64,000 nucleotides of DNA from Watersipora subatra (GCF_963576615.1 NC_088712.1:30719870-30783869), one strand, 5' to 3'. Counted from the first letter of the stretch, positions 22,401 through 32,984 are shown. Made by a program: numbers and translations. The notes: a model not told the origin generated them from the sequence alone.

Positions 22401-23015
22401 CATATTCATGATTTTTATTTTATTCTCTTAAATACATTTAAACACCTAAACAAGTTGAGTTCTTCTCTTTCTTGTTATAAGAGTTAGTATCGAGTAAGTA
22501 TAGAGTTAGTATCGAGTAAGTATAGAGTTAGTATCGAGTAAGTATAGAGTTAGTATCGAGTAAGTATAGAGTTAGTATAGAGTAAGTATAGAGTAAGTAT
22601 AGAGTAAGTATCGAGTGAGTATAGAGTAAGTATAGAGTAAGTATCGAGTAAATATAGAGTAAGTATAGAGTGAGTGTAGAGTAAGTATAGAGTTAGTATA
22701 GAGTTAGTGTAGAGTTAGTATAGAGTTAGTGTAGAGTTACATTGTTACATTGACATTCACAGTAACAGCATGTATTGGATCAGCGATCCTTGTAGATTTT
22801 GACTAGAACTTCGCATTTTCCTAAAGTTTTTAAAAAAGGTTTCTGCTCACCAAATCTTATTATTTCAGGAGAAGTTTCTATTTGATGTCAAGTACAGGCG
22901 TGTGAGGCTATCTGTGTACAGGAACCTCAACAAGACTATAGACAGATGTAAGGGTGGCCTCCTTACCATCCCCGACCGACTCACTGTCAGCTTCACTAAG
23001 AAAAAAATGTGTTAG
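14657..23015 (+). CDS. LRAT-domain protein with C-terminal glycine-zipper segment (8 exons)
   Basis: Exons: 14657-14783, 15317-15402, 16815-17002, 17894-17998, 18361-18506, 18914-19020, 19428-19601, 22869-23015. All junctions are GT-AG and the phases join without frame breaks to give 1080 nt, 359 aa plus TAG. Residues about 10-135 form an LRAT/H-rev107 domain: YHHILIS (first His, residue 37 or 38), HVHVIHYNG (second His at 53) and NCEHFV (nucleophile Cys129), the expected His-His-Cys set. Family members are thiol acyltransferases or phospholipases acting at membranes; the substrate here is unknown. Residues about 259-307 are hydrophobic and glycine-rich (GAVIGSFWGGFSGRIFG), a glycine zipper likely to enter or cross a membrane, followed by a basic tail. 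The start is the first ATG in exon 1, but the frame is open back to the acceptor at 14644, so an upstream coding exon is possible. Confidence 0.88.
15411..16482 (+). repeat. 1-kb polypyrimidine (CT)n-rich tract in intron 2 of the LRAT gene
   Basis: Almost pure C/T sequence built from CTCTCT, CTATCT, CCCTCT and TTTCTC runs, broken mainly by single A or G bases. It starts eight bases after the exon 2 donor. It produces a 390-residue Ser/Leu-rich open frame that is an artefact. Long mirror-like polypyrimidine tracts can form triplex (H-DNA) structures. Confidence 0.95.
16625..16765 (+). repeat. 41-bp minisatellite block 1 (intron 2)
   Basis: The unit CATTAATGTCATGCAGGGCT followed by CAATAGTAGATAACTCCTACA is repeated about three times just before exon 3. 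The first copy fuses with a fragment of the fold-back family at 5041-5957 (ttgttgcaagtcaacc). The same unit forms block 2 after exon 3. Confidence 0.9.
17455..17745 (+). repeat. 41-bp minisatellite block 2 (intron 3)
   Basis: About seven copies of the unit seen at 16625-16765 lie in the next intron, between exons 3 and 4 of the LRAT gene. Copies vary mainly in the GTAGATAACTCC/GTGATAACTCC part and in length. Confidence 0.9.
18680..18752 (+). repeat. 14-bp tandem repeat in intron 5
   Basis: About five copies of GAACGGTAGCGTAT (variant GAACGATAGCGTAT) lie between exons 5 and 6 of the LRAT gene. Confidence 0.8.
19622..19802 (+). repeat. 51-bp tandem repeat in intron 7
   Basis: About 3.5 copies of a unit containing GGAGAGATCATAGATCTTGA and TGTTTGTCCGTATAGTTTAA. 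The array starts about 20 bp after exon 7, and its first GTTTGTCCGTATAG overlaps the read-through of that exon. Confidence 0.85.
19860..20000 (+). repeat. dispersed repeat (GATCTGACTGCC family), copy 1
   Basis: The segment around gaggtgatctgactgccagg, followed by atgtttcaag and ccttgatcgcggttaaa, recurs at 27335-27400, in inverted form at 27761-27830, and degenerate at 59405-59475. The family and its boundaries are unknown. Confidence 0.55.
20490..20886 (+). repeat. 56-bp minisatellite, about seven copies
   Basis: The unit reads ATGTATCTTCATCTATAGCC, then CAAGGACTATAAGTTCCCAG, then AGGGGAGCCACAACAT. Copies are nearly identical. The array lies in intron 7 of the LRAT gene and is followed at 20885 by a SINE- or Helitron-like cagttatagcaatt segment. 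Confidence 0.92.
20887..21015 (+). mobile_element. fragment of the CAGTTATAGC dispersed repeat
   Basis: The segment ccagttatagcaattaaaat, followed by a tRNA B-box-like gatttgaacttttg, matches the left part of the Helitron-like copies at 13290, 30720 and 41110. It is a truncated copy without coding sequence. Confidence 0.45.
21070..22390. repeat. dispersed repeat that hosts the mariner insertion
   Basis: Flanks at about 21070-21393 and 22331-22390 align with 30915-31160 plus 31975-32030. Shared landmarks are ggagttgcctctacattc or its close variant, gtcagacaaag, gtccatcaaaac and gctgcaacagtaa. In this copy a mariner element interrupts the repeat after gaaTA. In the other copy the mariner is absent and a 16-bp minisatellite has expanded a few dozen bases upstream. 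Confidence 0.65.
21394..22330 (-). mobile_element. defective mariner-like element with two inverted 5' ends
   Basis: The 937-bp element is bounded by TA on both sides (21392-21393 and 22331-22332). Its ends read CTAGGTCGAATTCAAAATTT at the left and, on the minus strand, CGAGGTCTAATTCAAAAGTT at the right. Arms of about 250 bp are inverted copies. On the minus strand from 22121 a broken mariner-family transposase N-terminus is visible: an EQRICIKF-like start, EWHKRFCEGRDSTEGDSRYGRSA, then ADQRLTIREI, RRVAAKFVPRLLTDD. It has stops and at least one frameshift. The catalytic half is missing, and the left arm repeats the beginning of the gene (MSNKKRRICIKF) in the opposite direction. It lies in intron 7 of the LRAT gene. 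Confidence 0.85.
22485..22738 (+). repeat. 11-bp minisatellite (intron 7)
   Basis: About 22 copies of GAGTTAGTATC, GAGTAAGTATA and close variants. It ends about 130 bp before the acceptor of exon 8. Confidence 0.92.
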
Positions 23016-23920
23016 ACTTATTTGGGCTTGCCATTAGCTGAGATACTTGCGCAGAGCTATAACTGTATTTCTCAGTCTCATATCTGTGAACTTGTGGCGT
23101 GTGTGATTGATGATAAAAGCAGGGTCCACTCTATTGTATTAAAATTGAACAATCTTTTTTGTCTAGTCATTTTTGTTAGTCGATCATTCCTCGAGCCAAA
23201 TTAACCTACACTTTTATAGACTGGTAGTTCATGCGAATGTTTTGAACTTGAAAGGTTTTTTATTTTTGTTTTGTAAATGGTTGCCCATGACCTAAATGTT
23301 CATGACCTAGTTGCCCATGACCTAAATGTTCATGACCTAGTTGCCCATGACCTAAATGTTCATGACCTTGTTGCCCATGACCTAAATGTTCATGGCCTAG
23401 TTGCCCATAACCTAGATGTTAATAATCTAGATGCCAATGACCTAGTTGTCCATGATCTAAATACCCTTGACCTGGAGATTTCCATGACCTAGATGCCCTT
23501 GACCTAGATTACCATGACCTAGAGCAATTGTATTTTAATTGTTAAATTTATAATTTTTTATCATGATAGCTAAAATTAAGTGAAAAAATTAAAACATATT
23601 TACTAGATGGCTCTGTGCAATTATATAGAAACGTTTACTGGACCTGACTGGATGGTAATCATAATACATGTTTTTTGTATTATTTTGTGTTATACCCATG
23701 TTTTTTGTACTTGTATTATTCTGTGTTATATCCATGTTTTTATCTGCCTAAAGCACAAGCAATGCACCGCACACTATGACAACTCACTTCTATTTTACTT
23801 GCCATATTACTATTATTATAAATGTTTTGAAACTAAAAAACTTTCGCTCACTTTGTGCTCATTTTAGAGAATTGACATTCTTGTATTTCTTTTGATGACT
23901 GCTGTTTGGAATAAATTTTA
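23016..23920 (+). other. probable 3' untranslated region of the LRAT gene
   Basis: The sequence follows the TAG at 23013-23015. An AATAAA lies at 23910-23915 and is the first convincing polyadenylation signal in this orientation. A 15/30-bp minisatellite occupies 23275-23522. The plus-strand frames at 23022 and 23607 have no recognisable content. Confidence 0.45.
23275..23522 (+). repeat. 15/30-bp minisatellite (ATGACCTA)
   Basis: Alternating units TTGCCCATGACCTAA and ATGTTCATGACCTAG make a 30-bp higher-order repeat that decays towards the right. It lies within the likely 3' UTR of the LRAT gene. Confidence 0.88.
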
Positions 23921-25365
23921 TCTCAACCTCTCTCGTTCTGTGTGCCTCCTGTTTTCTCAAGTACGTAATATAAAAGAAAATGCACATATTTTATAATTTG
24001 ATTTGGATAGTAAAGAAGTATATTCACTAGCATTCACTCCAAAAAATCTGAAAAATAAACCGGGTGGAGTAGCGGATGAATCTACCAGCACACTGTGATA
24101 TAATTTGCCCATTAGTGTGCGTTCCTCAGATTTATACTGTTCCAAGTGAGATGCTGGACTACTTATCACCAAATGCCCTTAATGCTGAGGAGCTAACTGG
24201 GTTATTAGATGTTTGCTGTCTAATATACTCAGATCGTATCTCCAATCTGCCTGATCATACATTACATTCCAACCACACCTTCAACTAAACACCAACATCT
24301 TATCAATCCTTATTATAGAACAGCTTTATGCAAAAAGAACTTCCAATACACATAATTTTACTGTGCTCTACTAGAACTAGCTTGTAGGATTCCTCGGCAC
24401 TGGGTCTCCGGTTTTTGGGAGTTGAAACTGCATTCTTTGCCTGGTTTCTCGAAGTGAATTACAGATAAGCCGAGTCTATCTTGTCGTTACTCTAGTAGGC
24501 CTACCAATCACTTGCAATAAGTTGGTTTCAAACCATTTGTGAGATACTGATTCCAGTACTTGGTTTTTCAACGAGCTGCTGTCTCTCTTTCACCTGATGT
24601 TCAACTCAGGAGGTTTCAGCGCATTTCCCAGTCAAGTATTCAAGCTGCTGTTACTGTAAAAGTAAACAGCAGCTTGAATACTTCACTGTTTTCCTACATG
24701 ACTGGGTGTTTTTCTATTCCTTAGGCTCTGAGGAATGCGTGAAGGGGTGTATATCAGGGGTGTATATCAGGGCTTCTGGATTGAGGATGTGAGCAGTGTG
24801 AATGCACTGGAACGACAGATTATCTCACTTTTTTGCAGAGAGCTTTGAAAATTCTTGTTCCATGTGAAACAACATGCCTATGTGAATCGGTATTTTAATC
24901 TGTTCTATATATCAAAAATATATATTGTAATGTCATCAATCCTAAAAATGATCTGCGTATTTCACTCACAAGGAACCACATTTTGATCAGATAATAACAG
25001 TGAAGAGGCAAGAAAAAAAATCAAAGATCAAAAATTGAATTGTTTTTTATGTTGCTGCTGTGGGAAAATGTTAGAGTCTTTGTAGATGAACTCACAATAA
25101 CATATTGTTTTCATATATTTTGGATATGTCTTTGTTTTATTATGTTACTTATGTATATTATGTTCATTATGTTTATCTTGTTATGTTTATTGAAAACGAG
25201 GGGTATGAGATTGCCCTCATCAGTTTTAGGGGGTTCAGCTTTGAAAATTAATAGGGGAAGCTACAGCCTATCCTATAGGGCCATAACCTATTATTTATAG
25301 GTTATCCACATAACCTATGAATAATAGGTTATGTGGATAACGCTTGGATTCCAACTTTGTACCTC
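23921..25365. other. intergenic sequence with two strong hairpins and a dispersed repeat
   Basis: At 24635-24653 and 24666-24684 a 19-bp perfect inverted repeat (AAGTATTCAAGCTGCTGTT) has a 12-nt spacer. At 25282-25332 nested palindromes of ATAACCTATTATT/AATAATAGGTTAT surround an inner ATAGGTTAT/ATAACCTAT. The segment 24140-24350 (landmarks aatgctgagg, gtttgctgtctaatatactc, atctccaatctgcctga) recurs at 45330-45510. No gene was recognised. Confidence 0.6.
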
Positions 25366-25367
25366 TA

Positions 25368-25750
25368 GGTTTGTACTAGGTTTGTACTAGGTTTGTACTA
25401 GGTTTGTATTAGGTTGGTACTAGGTTTGTACTAGGTTTGTATTAGGTTTGTATTAGGTTAGTACTAGGTTTGTACTAGGTTTGTATTAGGTTTGTACCAG
25501 GTTTGTACTAGGTTTGTACTAGGCTTGTACTAGGTTTGTATTAGGTTGGTACTAGGTTTGTACTAGGTTTGTATTAGGTTTGTACCAGGTTTGTACTAGG
25601 TTTGTACTAGGCTTGTACTAGGTTTGTATTAGGTTGGTACTAGGTTTGTACTAGGTTTGTATTAGGTTTGTACCAGGTTTGTACTAGGTTTGTACTAGGC
25701 TTGTACTAGGTTTGTATTAGGTTGGTACTAGGTTTGCACTAGGTTTTATA
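25368..25750 (+). repeat. 11-bp minisatellite, about 34 copies
   Basis: The unit is AGGTTTGTACT with variants TTTGTATT, TTGGTACT and CTTGTACT. A higher-order pattern of several units repeats about three times, which shows later segmental duplication of the array. Confidence 0.95.
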
Positions 25751-26005
25751 TATTACAATCAAACCTCTCAACATGATTGCCTTTGCATTTAAATTTCGAT
25801 GAAACGCTGTAATTCAGTGAAATAAGCTGGTTAACAGTATAGTAATATTTGTCAATATAAGTGCGTCATTGACTTGAACACTTTCATTATGAACAGTTAA
25901 CTTATCCTTGTCTAAAATGGCTATGAGTTTTATAACTGTTTGTTTTTAATTTTACTCTGATATTTTTTGCCCTGAGCTTCTCAACCATGAATGCTTTTCT
26001 ATCAA

Positions 26006-26190
26006 ACCGGTACGCTAGAGCTACCGGTACGCTAGAGCTACCGGTACGCTAGAGCTACCGGTACGCTAGAGCTACCGGTACGCTAGAGCTACCGGTACGC
26101 TAGAGCTACCGGTACGCTAGAGCTACCGGTACGCTAGAGCTACCGGTACGCTAGAGCTACCGGTACGCTAGAGCTACCAGTACGCTAGCG
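26006..26190 (+). repeat. 17-bp minisatellite containing ACCGGT, about 10-11 copies
   Basis: The unit is ACCGGTACGCTAGAGCT, almost without variation. Each unit contains the palindrome ACCGGT, a shared CCGGTAC core and a CTAGAG/AGCT part, and it is GC-rich for this region. The array ends in gctagcgctgctg. Confidence 0.95.
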
Positions 26191-26242
26191 CTGCTGCTAC
26201 TCACTAGCTGTACTTTAAGAGACCGTCATGCGTAATCACTAT

Positions 26243-26415
26243 ATCCATAATTATTTCATTGCTGTCCAAGGTAACTGAATAGTGTACTAGTAGCATGCTT
26301 GTGTTTAAATCTGAGGCCCCGGGTTTGATTCTTGTGCAAGGGAAGTTTTTCTAGCACTTTTATCATAGCTTCAGACGAGCGGGCGGACACGGCCTTATTA
26401 TAGTAAACCTCTTTG
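26243..26415 (+). mobile_element. tRNA-derived SINE fragment
   Basis: A B-box-like GGGTTTGATTC lies at about 26318, followed by a tail with cagacgagcgggcggacacg and attatagtaaacc. This matches the tail of the SINE copies at 3290 and 36108. The A box is degenerate. Confidence 0.5.
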
Positions 26416-27305
26416 GAACCATTAAAATAATTTGAACAAACCTCTATTCTACGGTTGCCAATGAGACTAACTGTCAAAACCTCTTGCAGTTAGAGATAAA
26501 GTATTAGAGGATGAGTGATTTTATAGTAACATTCCTTCTAGCTAGATACGACTGCCCTCATTTTTTACGCAAAACAAAGTATTGCACAATATGTTGTCAT
26601 ATGTCATCAAATTTCAGCTCCTCCCTTGGCTACCCGATCTAGTATCAGTCTATGAGAATATTTTATCACAAAGTGTGTAGAGCAAGCAGGTGCTAATTTT
26701 ATAACGCCTATGCCACATATGGCAGATCACCTCTAGAATGTAGGCAGTGACAGGTGCTTGCAGGTGTCATGATTGAGATGATTAGAAAGTTCCTTATAAT
26801 TTTTTTGTCCTACATCTTCACAGCTTGATTTTGTTTTTACAATAAATTATATATAACCTTTACAGTTTTGATTATGTAATCAAGTCTGCATATTAGTTAT
26901 ATACTATGTACTGTATATCAAAGGTTTTTATTTTTTATATCAAATTAACTATTTGATATATATGCCTAAGCAGCCTTTGAGTTAAATACAATGCTACGGT
27001 CGTTTCTAACCTTTTCTTGGTTACTGTCAGGCATTCATCAAATCGCAAGTTTGGTGTGCTTATATCCATCCCATTCGATTTGTTTATATCTTAATGTGAC
27101 ACCCTCTGACTTTTCTTCTATGCATTCATCGATTCTTATGCCAAAACAAGCAAGGGAGAGTCTTTTTTAGCATTTTAAATGAAGAATTAACACAATTTGA
27201 AGCTTGTTGTCTATCAATATGAATACCAACATGTTGAACCGATATTTGGCCTATGAATATTTTGCTCAATTTTTTTTCTAAATTAAAGAGTCACCCAGAG
27301 TCATT
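26416..27305. other. no recognised feature
   Basis: About 900 bp of AT-rich sequence. No gene, repeat or hairpin could be supported. Confidence 0.45.
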
Positions 27306-27309
27306 CTAT

Positions 27310-27850
27310 CATTATTTTGAGATTTCGTTTGTTGTTTGAGGGGATCCGACTGCCAAAATGTTTCAAGGTTAAAAATGATGAAACTTGATCACGATTAAAA
27401 CACTCCTAAGAGACGTGCCCAGACTTCTCTGAAAATAATATTAATAATCGTGCATATTGTTTGGCAATAAATATAGGATCTCATTAGAATTGACTACTCA
27501 TATATTTAAACAGAATTTAAAGGAAAATGATGAGACAATTTCTAATCAGCCTATTTTTAAATCATTTGAAACATATTTTCAAATGTACCTGAGGTTATAT
27601 TTGAAGTTTTATTTCAACAATCACGAGCAAATATAAAATAAATTATATTTAAATAGAGACTCGTAACACTGCAACACTAACGCAATACCGCATGTTGTTG
27701 TATCGAAAGAGACAAACCAGAAACTTTTGACGTCAGAAATCTTTTTCTTTCGAGCTTTTCCCCAAGATCATGTTTTGCCTATTTTAATCTTCAAACATCT
27801 TAGCAGTCAGATCATCTAAAATAACAAACAAAATTTCAGATGATAGCAAA
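27310..27850. repeat. inverted pair of the GATCTGACTGCC repeat
   Basis: 27310-27395 (gggatccgactgccaaaatg and onward) and 27761-27850 (catcttagcagtcagatcat) are imperfect inverted copies of the dispersed repeat seen at 19860 and 59405. They are separated by about 365 bp of AT-rich sequence. The arms are about 85-90 bp. Confidence 0.6.
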
Positions 27851-29270
27851 ATATTTATACTTTCTGTTAAGAACCTTTTGAAATCTGATGTGAGTCTTAA
27901 GTGCAGTCTGATGTGAGTGCAGTCTTAAGTGCAATAAACTCATATATCTCTTACGAGCGCATCAAGGAATTAGTTCTTAAACGTGATGAATAATTTGAGC
28001 AATCATTTGGTTTTACAACTAAAATGATGTTCATCTGTCTTACATTATGGGACACTATCAATACTTGATTTATACTAATCTACTCCGCTAAATAGTCTGG
28101 TCACATCCATTTGCAAACTTAACATCTCTCTGAATATCTGTACACTTCTCAATGACTAAACCCATAGTGATAGAAGATGGTTCTACTGATGGAAGAATCT
28201 AATGTAATCATTTGGTTTAACAGCCAGGCTGTGGAGTGGCGCGCAACCATCTGTGCCACTCCACAGCTGATCTACATTTTGGATAATTTTGCAGTTAGTT
28301 ATTATATCTGATGATCTCTCACGGTGCAGAGGAGAGCCAGGGTAATAGGTAAGCTAACAATAATCATCACATTTAAATAGACAATCAAGGTGACACCTCA
28401 AAAGACCAATCACAATCAAGGGTACAATTTATTAATCAAATTGCCGCTTGTATGCGAGTAGTGTGAATCTCAATAAACCAATCAAACTCAAGTATCCTTC
28501 CATTTGACTCCATTTAAAACATCAAGCCGTTCAATCTTGTGATTTTTACAAACCCAAAAAACTATTTTTTTGGAACAAACAGCGATGGCATCATACTTGC
28601 TGGTGGCTGATCCCATCGCTTACGCCTTACAGCTATGATATGCACGCAAAACATGCCTACAACTAACCACTGTCTAAGCCAAAAAGTAACCAAGCTCTAA
28701 ACCTTAATATAAATGCACTTGTCTATCAATTGAGCTCTCACCACAAACAGCTGCGTAAATATGAAATCATGGAAAGTTCTCATATTTTTGTTACAAACTA
28801 ATAGTACAGTAACTCAATCATATATTTCATCTTTTTCTGAAAGGATAAAATAAAATATTCGAATTGCATCATTAAACATGGCTGTTATGGTAAAGCTTCA
28901 TTAATCATTCAAAATTTTTAATGGTTTTTCTCCGCCATTCACTGAATCATCAAAATGTTTATATTAATCACATTATATTTGTTTATGTTTAAACTCTGTG
29001 ACCTCCCTAATTCTCTACCGGAGGCTCTGTCAAAACAAGCAATCTAAATTAGGAATTAATGCATCTTCAAGTTTTGTATTCACAGATGAAAATTCCTAGT
29101 TTAATTGATATTTACCCCTTGAATTTTTTAATCATATCATTTCTTTGTGATTTGATTGCTATACACTTATCAAACTTGATACAAAAGTTGAATTTTGTGA
29201 CTAAAAATACCATATTAGCTAAATACCGGTTTTAATATTTGTGAGTGAGAAAAGACTTCTAGGCAACTAT
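27851..29270. other. no recognised gene; one hairpin
   Basis: A 12-bp perfect hairpin, CTGTGGAGTGGC at 28229-28240 with its complement at 28255-28266, has a 14-nt loop. Nothing else could be supported. Confidence 0.45.
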
Positions 29271-29274
29271 ACAT

Positions 29275-30617
29275 ACCGTAAAAACTATAATTGAACGCCA
29301 TGACCCTCTATTTTTGACCTTTTCTCTATACTGGTGGCGTTCAAATAGAGGCAGGCGTTGTATTTTTCAAATAGCTCGTCAGAATTTTTGGAAGATAAAT
29401 TTAGCCCTTTTACGAGCGAAGCGAATGTGGCCTATATTTTGCCCATTTTCCGGTAGAGCGATGTTAAACCTTTTGGATGCAATAAATTTGCTAACTTACC
29501 TCCAACTTGTCAAAGATCTTTTAATAATGCGTTGAGAAACTGAGAAATGTCTCTACCTGTCGATATCTATGGCTTTCAATTAACCTGTGAAGATATTATA
29601 GCCTGTGTCCTTCTTTGCAATTTGTTGGAGCTTTCAATGTTTATTTCATTGTAAAATTGAAGACATATTTTTATTTTATGTCTATATTTAACAGTGTTGC
29701 CAAAAGCTCATTGCACTCATTGACATGTTTGCTACAGTTTGCAGTTGAAACTAACTTTTTATGTGAAATAGAAAAGAAATGATGAGTGTTGATCAGTTGT
29801 AGGATAAAATTACCACAATTATGCTATCAAATAATATGCTAAAAATCTGCAAATCTATAAGTAATATAATGATAATTTATCAAATGCTACAAATACATAT
29901 TCATGAACAAGTGACATAAACGAACCATACTTATATTACAGGCAGAAACAAAAGTTAATGTTCTTAAAACAAAAATATTTTCATCGTTTGCTCGGATAGC
30001 TGCTTTCTGATTGTTACTTTCGATGGAACGAAGATTTTCTGGAGGTCCAATACCTTCCACAATGTCTTCTGACTTCAACTCTTCTTCTGCCCTGCTGAAC
30101 TAGTTGATATTCGCGTCTAAACTAATTTTTGGCAGAGGGAATTTTTTACGAGTTACATTTAGCTCAAATGTGATGTGTAAAAGTTTTGCTCGCTAAACTT
30201 AATCTTTGGCCTAAAACTAGTCATTCATTTACCACTATAAATGTAAACCATCTTTATATACAAGTACATCGAAGTATCAAGACTGTGTATAACAAGAAAC
30301 TGCTATTAGCCTAAGGCCATTATTGACTATTTTTATGGTGTCACTTTTAAAGTTTTGAAGAAAAAAAGGAAAGCTCTGAAGTTGGACAACAAGAAAATTG
30401 GTTGTTATTGATGTAAACGGTTCATTATTAATATAATTTTATAGACAAACTTTTACTGATTCCTTGATTTTATGGGTTCATAAAGATCAAATATTGTCAA
30501 AGTGGCAGTCAAAAGAAGGTCAAAAGAAGGTCAAAAGAGATTGGTGCTTTATTTTTCAACCCTTCTCTCATAGTGGCGGTCAAATAGAAGTGGCATTCAA
30601 TACAAGGGTTTATGGTA
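29275..30617 (+). mobile_element. ACCGTAAAACC terminal-inverted-repeat element, apparently full-length
   Basis: The left end reads ACCGTAAAAACTATAATTGA and the right end, on the minus strand, TTTACCATAAACCCTTGTAT. The subterminal regions of both ends carry CTCTATTTTTCAACCCTTCTC-like and GGCGTTCAAATAGAGGC-like motifs. Related copies are 7705-7960, 12394-13225 and 62315-62705. The interior (1.34 kb) has only short frames, such as minus strand 30078-29887, so it is non-autonomous. I cannot assign the superfamily, and no target-site duplication was clear. Confidence 0.65.
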
Positions 30618-30905
30618 AATAATAAATATATAAAAAAACTCTATATAATGTATATAACTCATCTATGTACATAAATCTCAATGTATGTTTGTCTAACTGT
30701 CTTTTGTCCGCCTAGTTATAGCTAAAACATTTTAGCAATGAAAAATCACCCATGTATTGGATTAGAACTCAAGTCGTTCTAATTGTAAGTTTATGACCAC
30801 ACACTCGTAATCACAAAACAAAGTCGTTCTTGTCATTACAATCACTTTTACCATAATACTGTTTATCTTTTTCCCGATTGCACACTAAATTTGCAATTCT
30901 TATAA
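30618..30905 (+). mobile_element. fragment of the CAGTTATAGC/Helitron-like repeat
   Basis: The segment around gtctaactgtcttttgtccg and gttatagctaaaacatttta, followed by attggattagaactcaagtc, matches the left part of the copies at 13290 and 41090. The 3' hairpin end is not present. Confidence 0.4.
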
Positions 30906-30909
30906 TTAA

Positions 30910-32040
30910 TTAATATTACTTACCTTTTGTGTTCGTTACAATTTTCGAAATTTTTTAAAAAGCTAACTTTTTTAAATTTATAATTTTTAAATGTGCTATT
31001 TATATTTCAAATCTGCCATGACACTATTATTTCTAATTTCGATAAATTTGTACAAGCTAAATGCTTTTCACACGGACAATTGCATTACCTAGGGTAGGAG
31101 TTGCCTCTACATTCGCACTCTGTTTGGTCAGACAAAGAAATTCTGACATCTCATTTTTACGTTTGTTCTAGTACCGAGGGGTACCAATATCAAAGGGTAC
31201 TCGTATCAAGGGATACTAGTATCAAGGGGTACTAGTATCAAGGGGTACCAATATCAAGGAATACTAGTATCAAGGGGTACCAGTATCAAGGGGTACCAGT
31301 ATCAAGGGGTACTCGTATCAAGGGATACTAGTATCAAGGGGTACTAGTATCAAGGGGTACTAGTATCAAGGGGTACTAGTGTCAAAGGGTACCAGTATCA
31401 AGGAGTACTAGTATCAAGGGGTACCAGTGTCAAAGGGTACTAGTATCAAGGGGTACTAGTATCAAAGGGTACTAGTATCAAAGGGTACCAGTATCAAAAG
31501 GTACTAGTATCAAAGGGTACCAGTATCAAGGGGTACTAGTATCAAGGGGTACTAGTATCAAGGGGTACTAGTATCAAAAGGTACTAGTATCAAAGGGTAC
31601 CAGTATCAAGGGGTACTAGTATCAAGGGGTACTAGTATCAAGGGGTACTAGTATAAAGGGGTACTAGTATCAAGGGGTACCAGTATCAAGGGGTACTAGT
31701 ATCAAGGAATACTAGTATCAAGGGGTACTAGTATCAAGGGTTACTAGTATAAAGGGGTACTAGTATCAAGGGGTACTAGTATCAAGAGGTACTAGCATCA
31801 AAGGGTACCAGTATCAAAGGATACTAGTATCAAGGGGTACCAGCATCAAGGGGTATTAGTATCAAGGGGTACTAGTATCAAGGGGTACCAGTATCAATGA
31901 ATGCTAGTATCAAGGGGTACCAGTATCAAGGGGTACCAGTATCAAGGGGTACTAGTGTCAAGGGATGCCAGTATTGTCCATCAAAACTTTGAATACAACA
32001 AGCTTCTTCTGCAACAGTAATGTTTTTTTATACACACACT
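30910..32040 (+). repeat. second copy of the mariner-host repeat, split by a minisatellite
   Basis: 30915-31160 and 31975-32030 align with the flanks of the mariner element at 21070-21393 and 22331-22390. The empty mariner site here reads gaatacaacaagc. Between the two halves lies the 16-bp array at 31163-31972. The first copy has only one matching gtaccagtat at that place. Confidence 0.65.
31163..31972 (+). repeat. 16-bp minisatellite, about 50 copies
   Basis: The unit is TAGTATCAAGGGGTAC, with CAGTATC/TAGTATC and AAGGGG/AAAGGG variants. GGTACC and ACTAGT palindromes arise at unit junctions. Some blocks repeat as higher-order segments. Confidence 0.95.
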
Positions 32041-32645
32041 TTCATGAACTCATCGTTTGTTTATTTTTTTATTAATTTATTTGAACTGCACAAAAACACT
32101 TTTTTCTTGAAATGAAGTTGAAAAGTTAGAATGGTAAATGTTGTATATGTTAAATAAAATTAGGTTTTTTGAGCAAAAACATTTTTATTTGTTTTGCTAA
32201 GGTACAGAAGGCACTTCTGCTAAGACACTTTGCAGGTGTCTTAGCAGGTGTCTTAGCAGAAGCGCATGGTGTGTTCAAACTTGCCCTAGAAGCGATTCTC
32301 TTGCATTTTTTTTAAGTTAAAACGTTTAAATATAGCAGCAGTTTATTAAAATAGCCTTTGTTAAGTGCTGTCGTAGTCTTAATGGCTGCCGTAGTCTCAA
32401 TGGCTTCCGTAGTTTTATTGGCTGCCATTGTTGTTGCCTTAATGGCTGCCCTACAGGTTAATGGCATGACAGTAACTCATGCCATGACATAATTCCTAGA
32501 TGACATCAGCCTGTAGGAGTTATTTGTGTTTGAGCCTAAAATAAAAGATGAATTGTAATACCTGTGATGTTACATGTCTGAGAATTTTTGTTATATAATA
32601 TAAAATATTTGATATATAATATCTGATAAACAAGATACAATATAA
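32041..32645. other. no recognised gene; short local repeats
   Basis: Local duplications such as gcaggtgtcttagca (32230-32265) and aatggctgcc (32380-32460). No gene was recognised. Confidence 0.45.
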
Positions 32646-32649
32646 GATA

Positions 32650-32900
32650 CTAGAGGAATTCCCGGCTTTGCATGGATATTAAAATTCAGCTTATATACAG
32701 TGACAGGTAATGTAGTTGCCTGCCACTTGCCATTACGTGGCACATTAACAATGGCTAATTTGAGTAAGCTAGTAACCTATTGCTAAAGTTGCTAATAAGA
32801 GCCGTGAGAGCAAGCATAAAATGATGTTGCATTGTACTCAGAGCGTTATGCGTATTTTCACCCACATTGCGAAATTTATCCCCCCTCAATCAATGAATCC
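32650..32900 (-). mobile_element. Helitron-like element fragment (inverted)
   Basis: On the minus strand it ends in CTAG followed by T (ctag at 32650-32653) after a partly decayed hairpin gcaaagccggg. The interior (tgacaggtaatgtagttgcc) matches 13545-13590 in reverse complement and 61825 directly. Confidence 0.5.
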
Positions 32901-32984
32901 ATCAATCTCGCATAGCTTGATTGGTAAGGTAACAATACACAATGCAATACAATACGATGCAATACGTCCCAATACATCCCTACG

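Noticed and set aside
31163..31972. CRISPR-like array
   Set aside because: Units are contiguous tandem repeats without unique spacers and the genome is eukaryotic.
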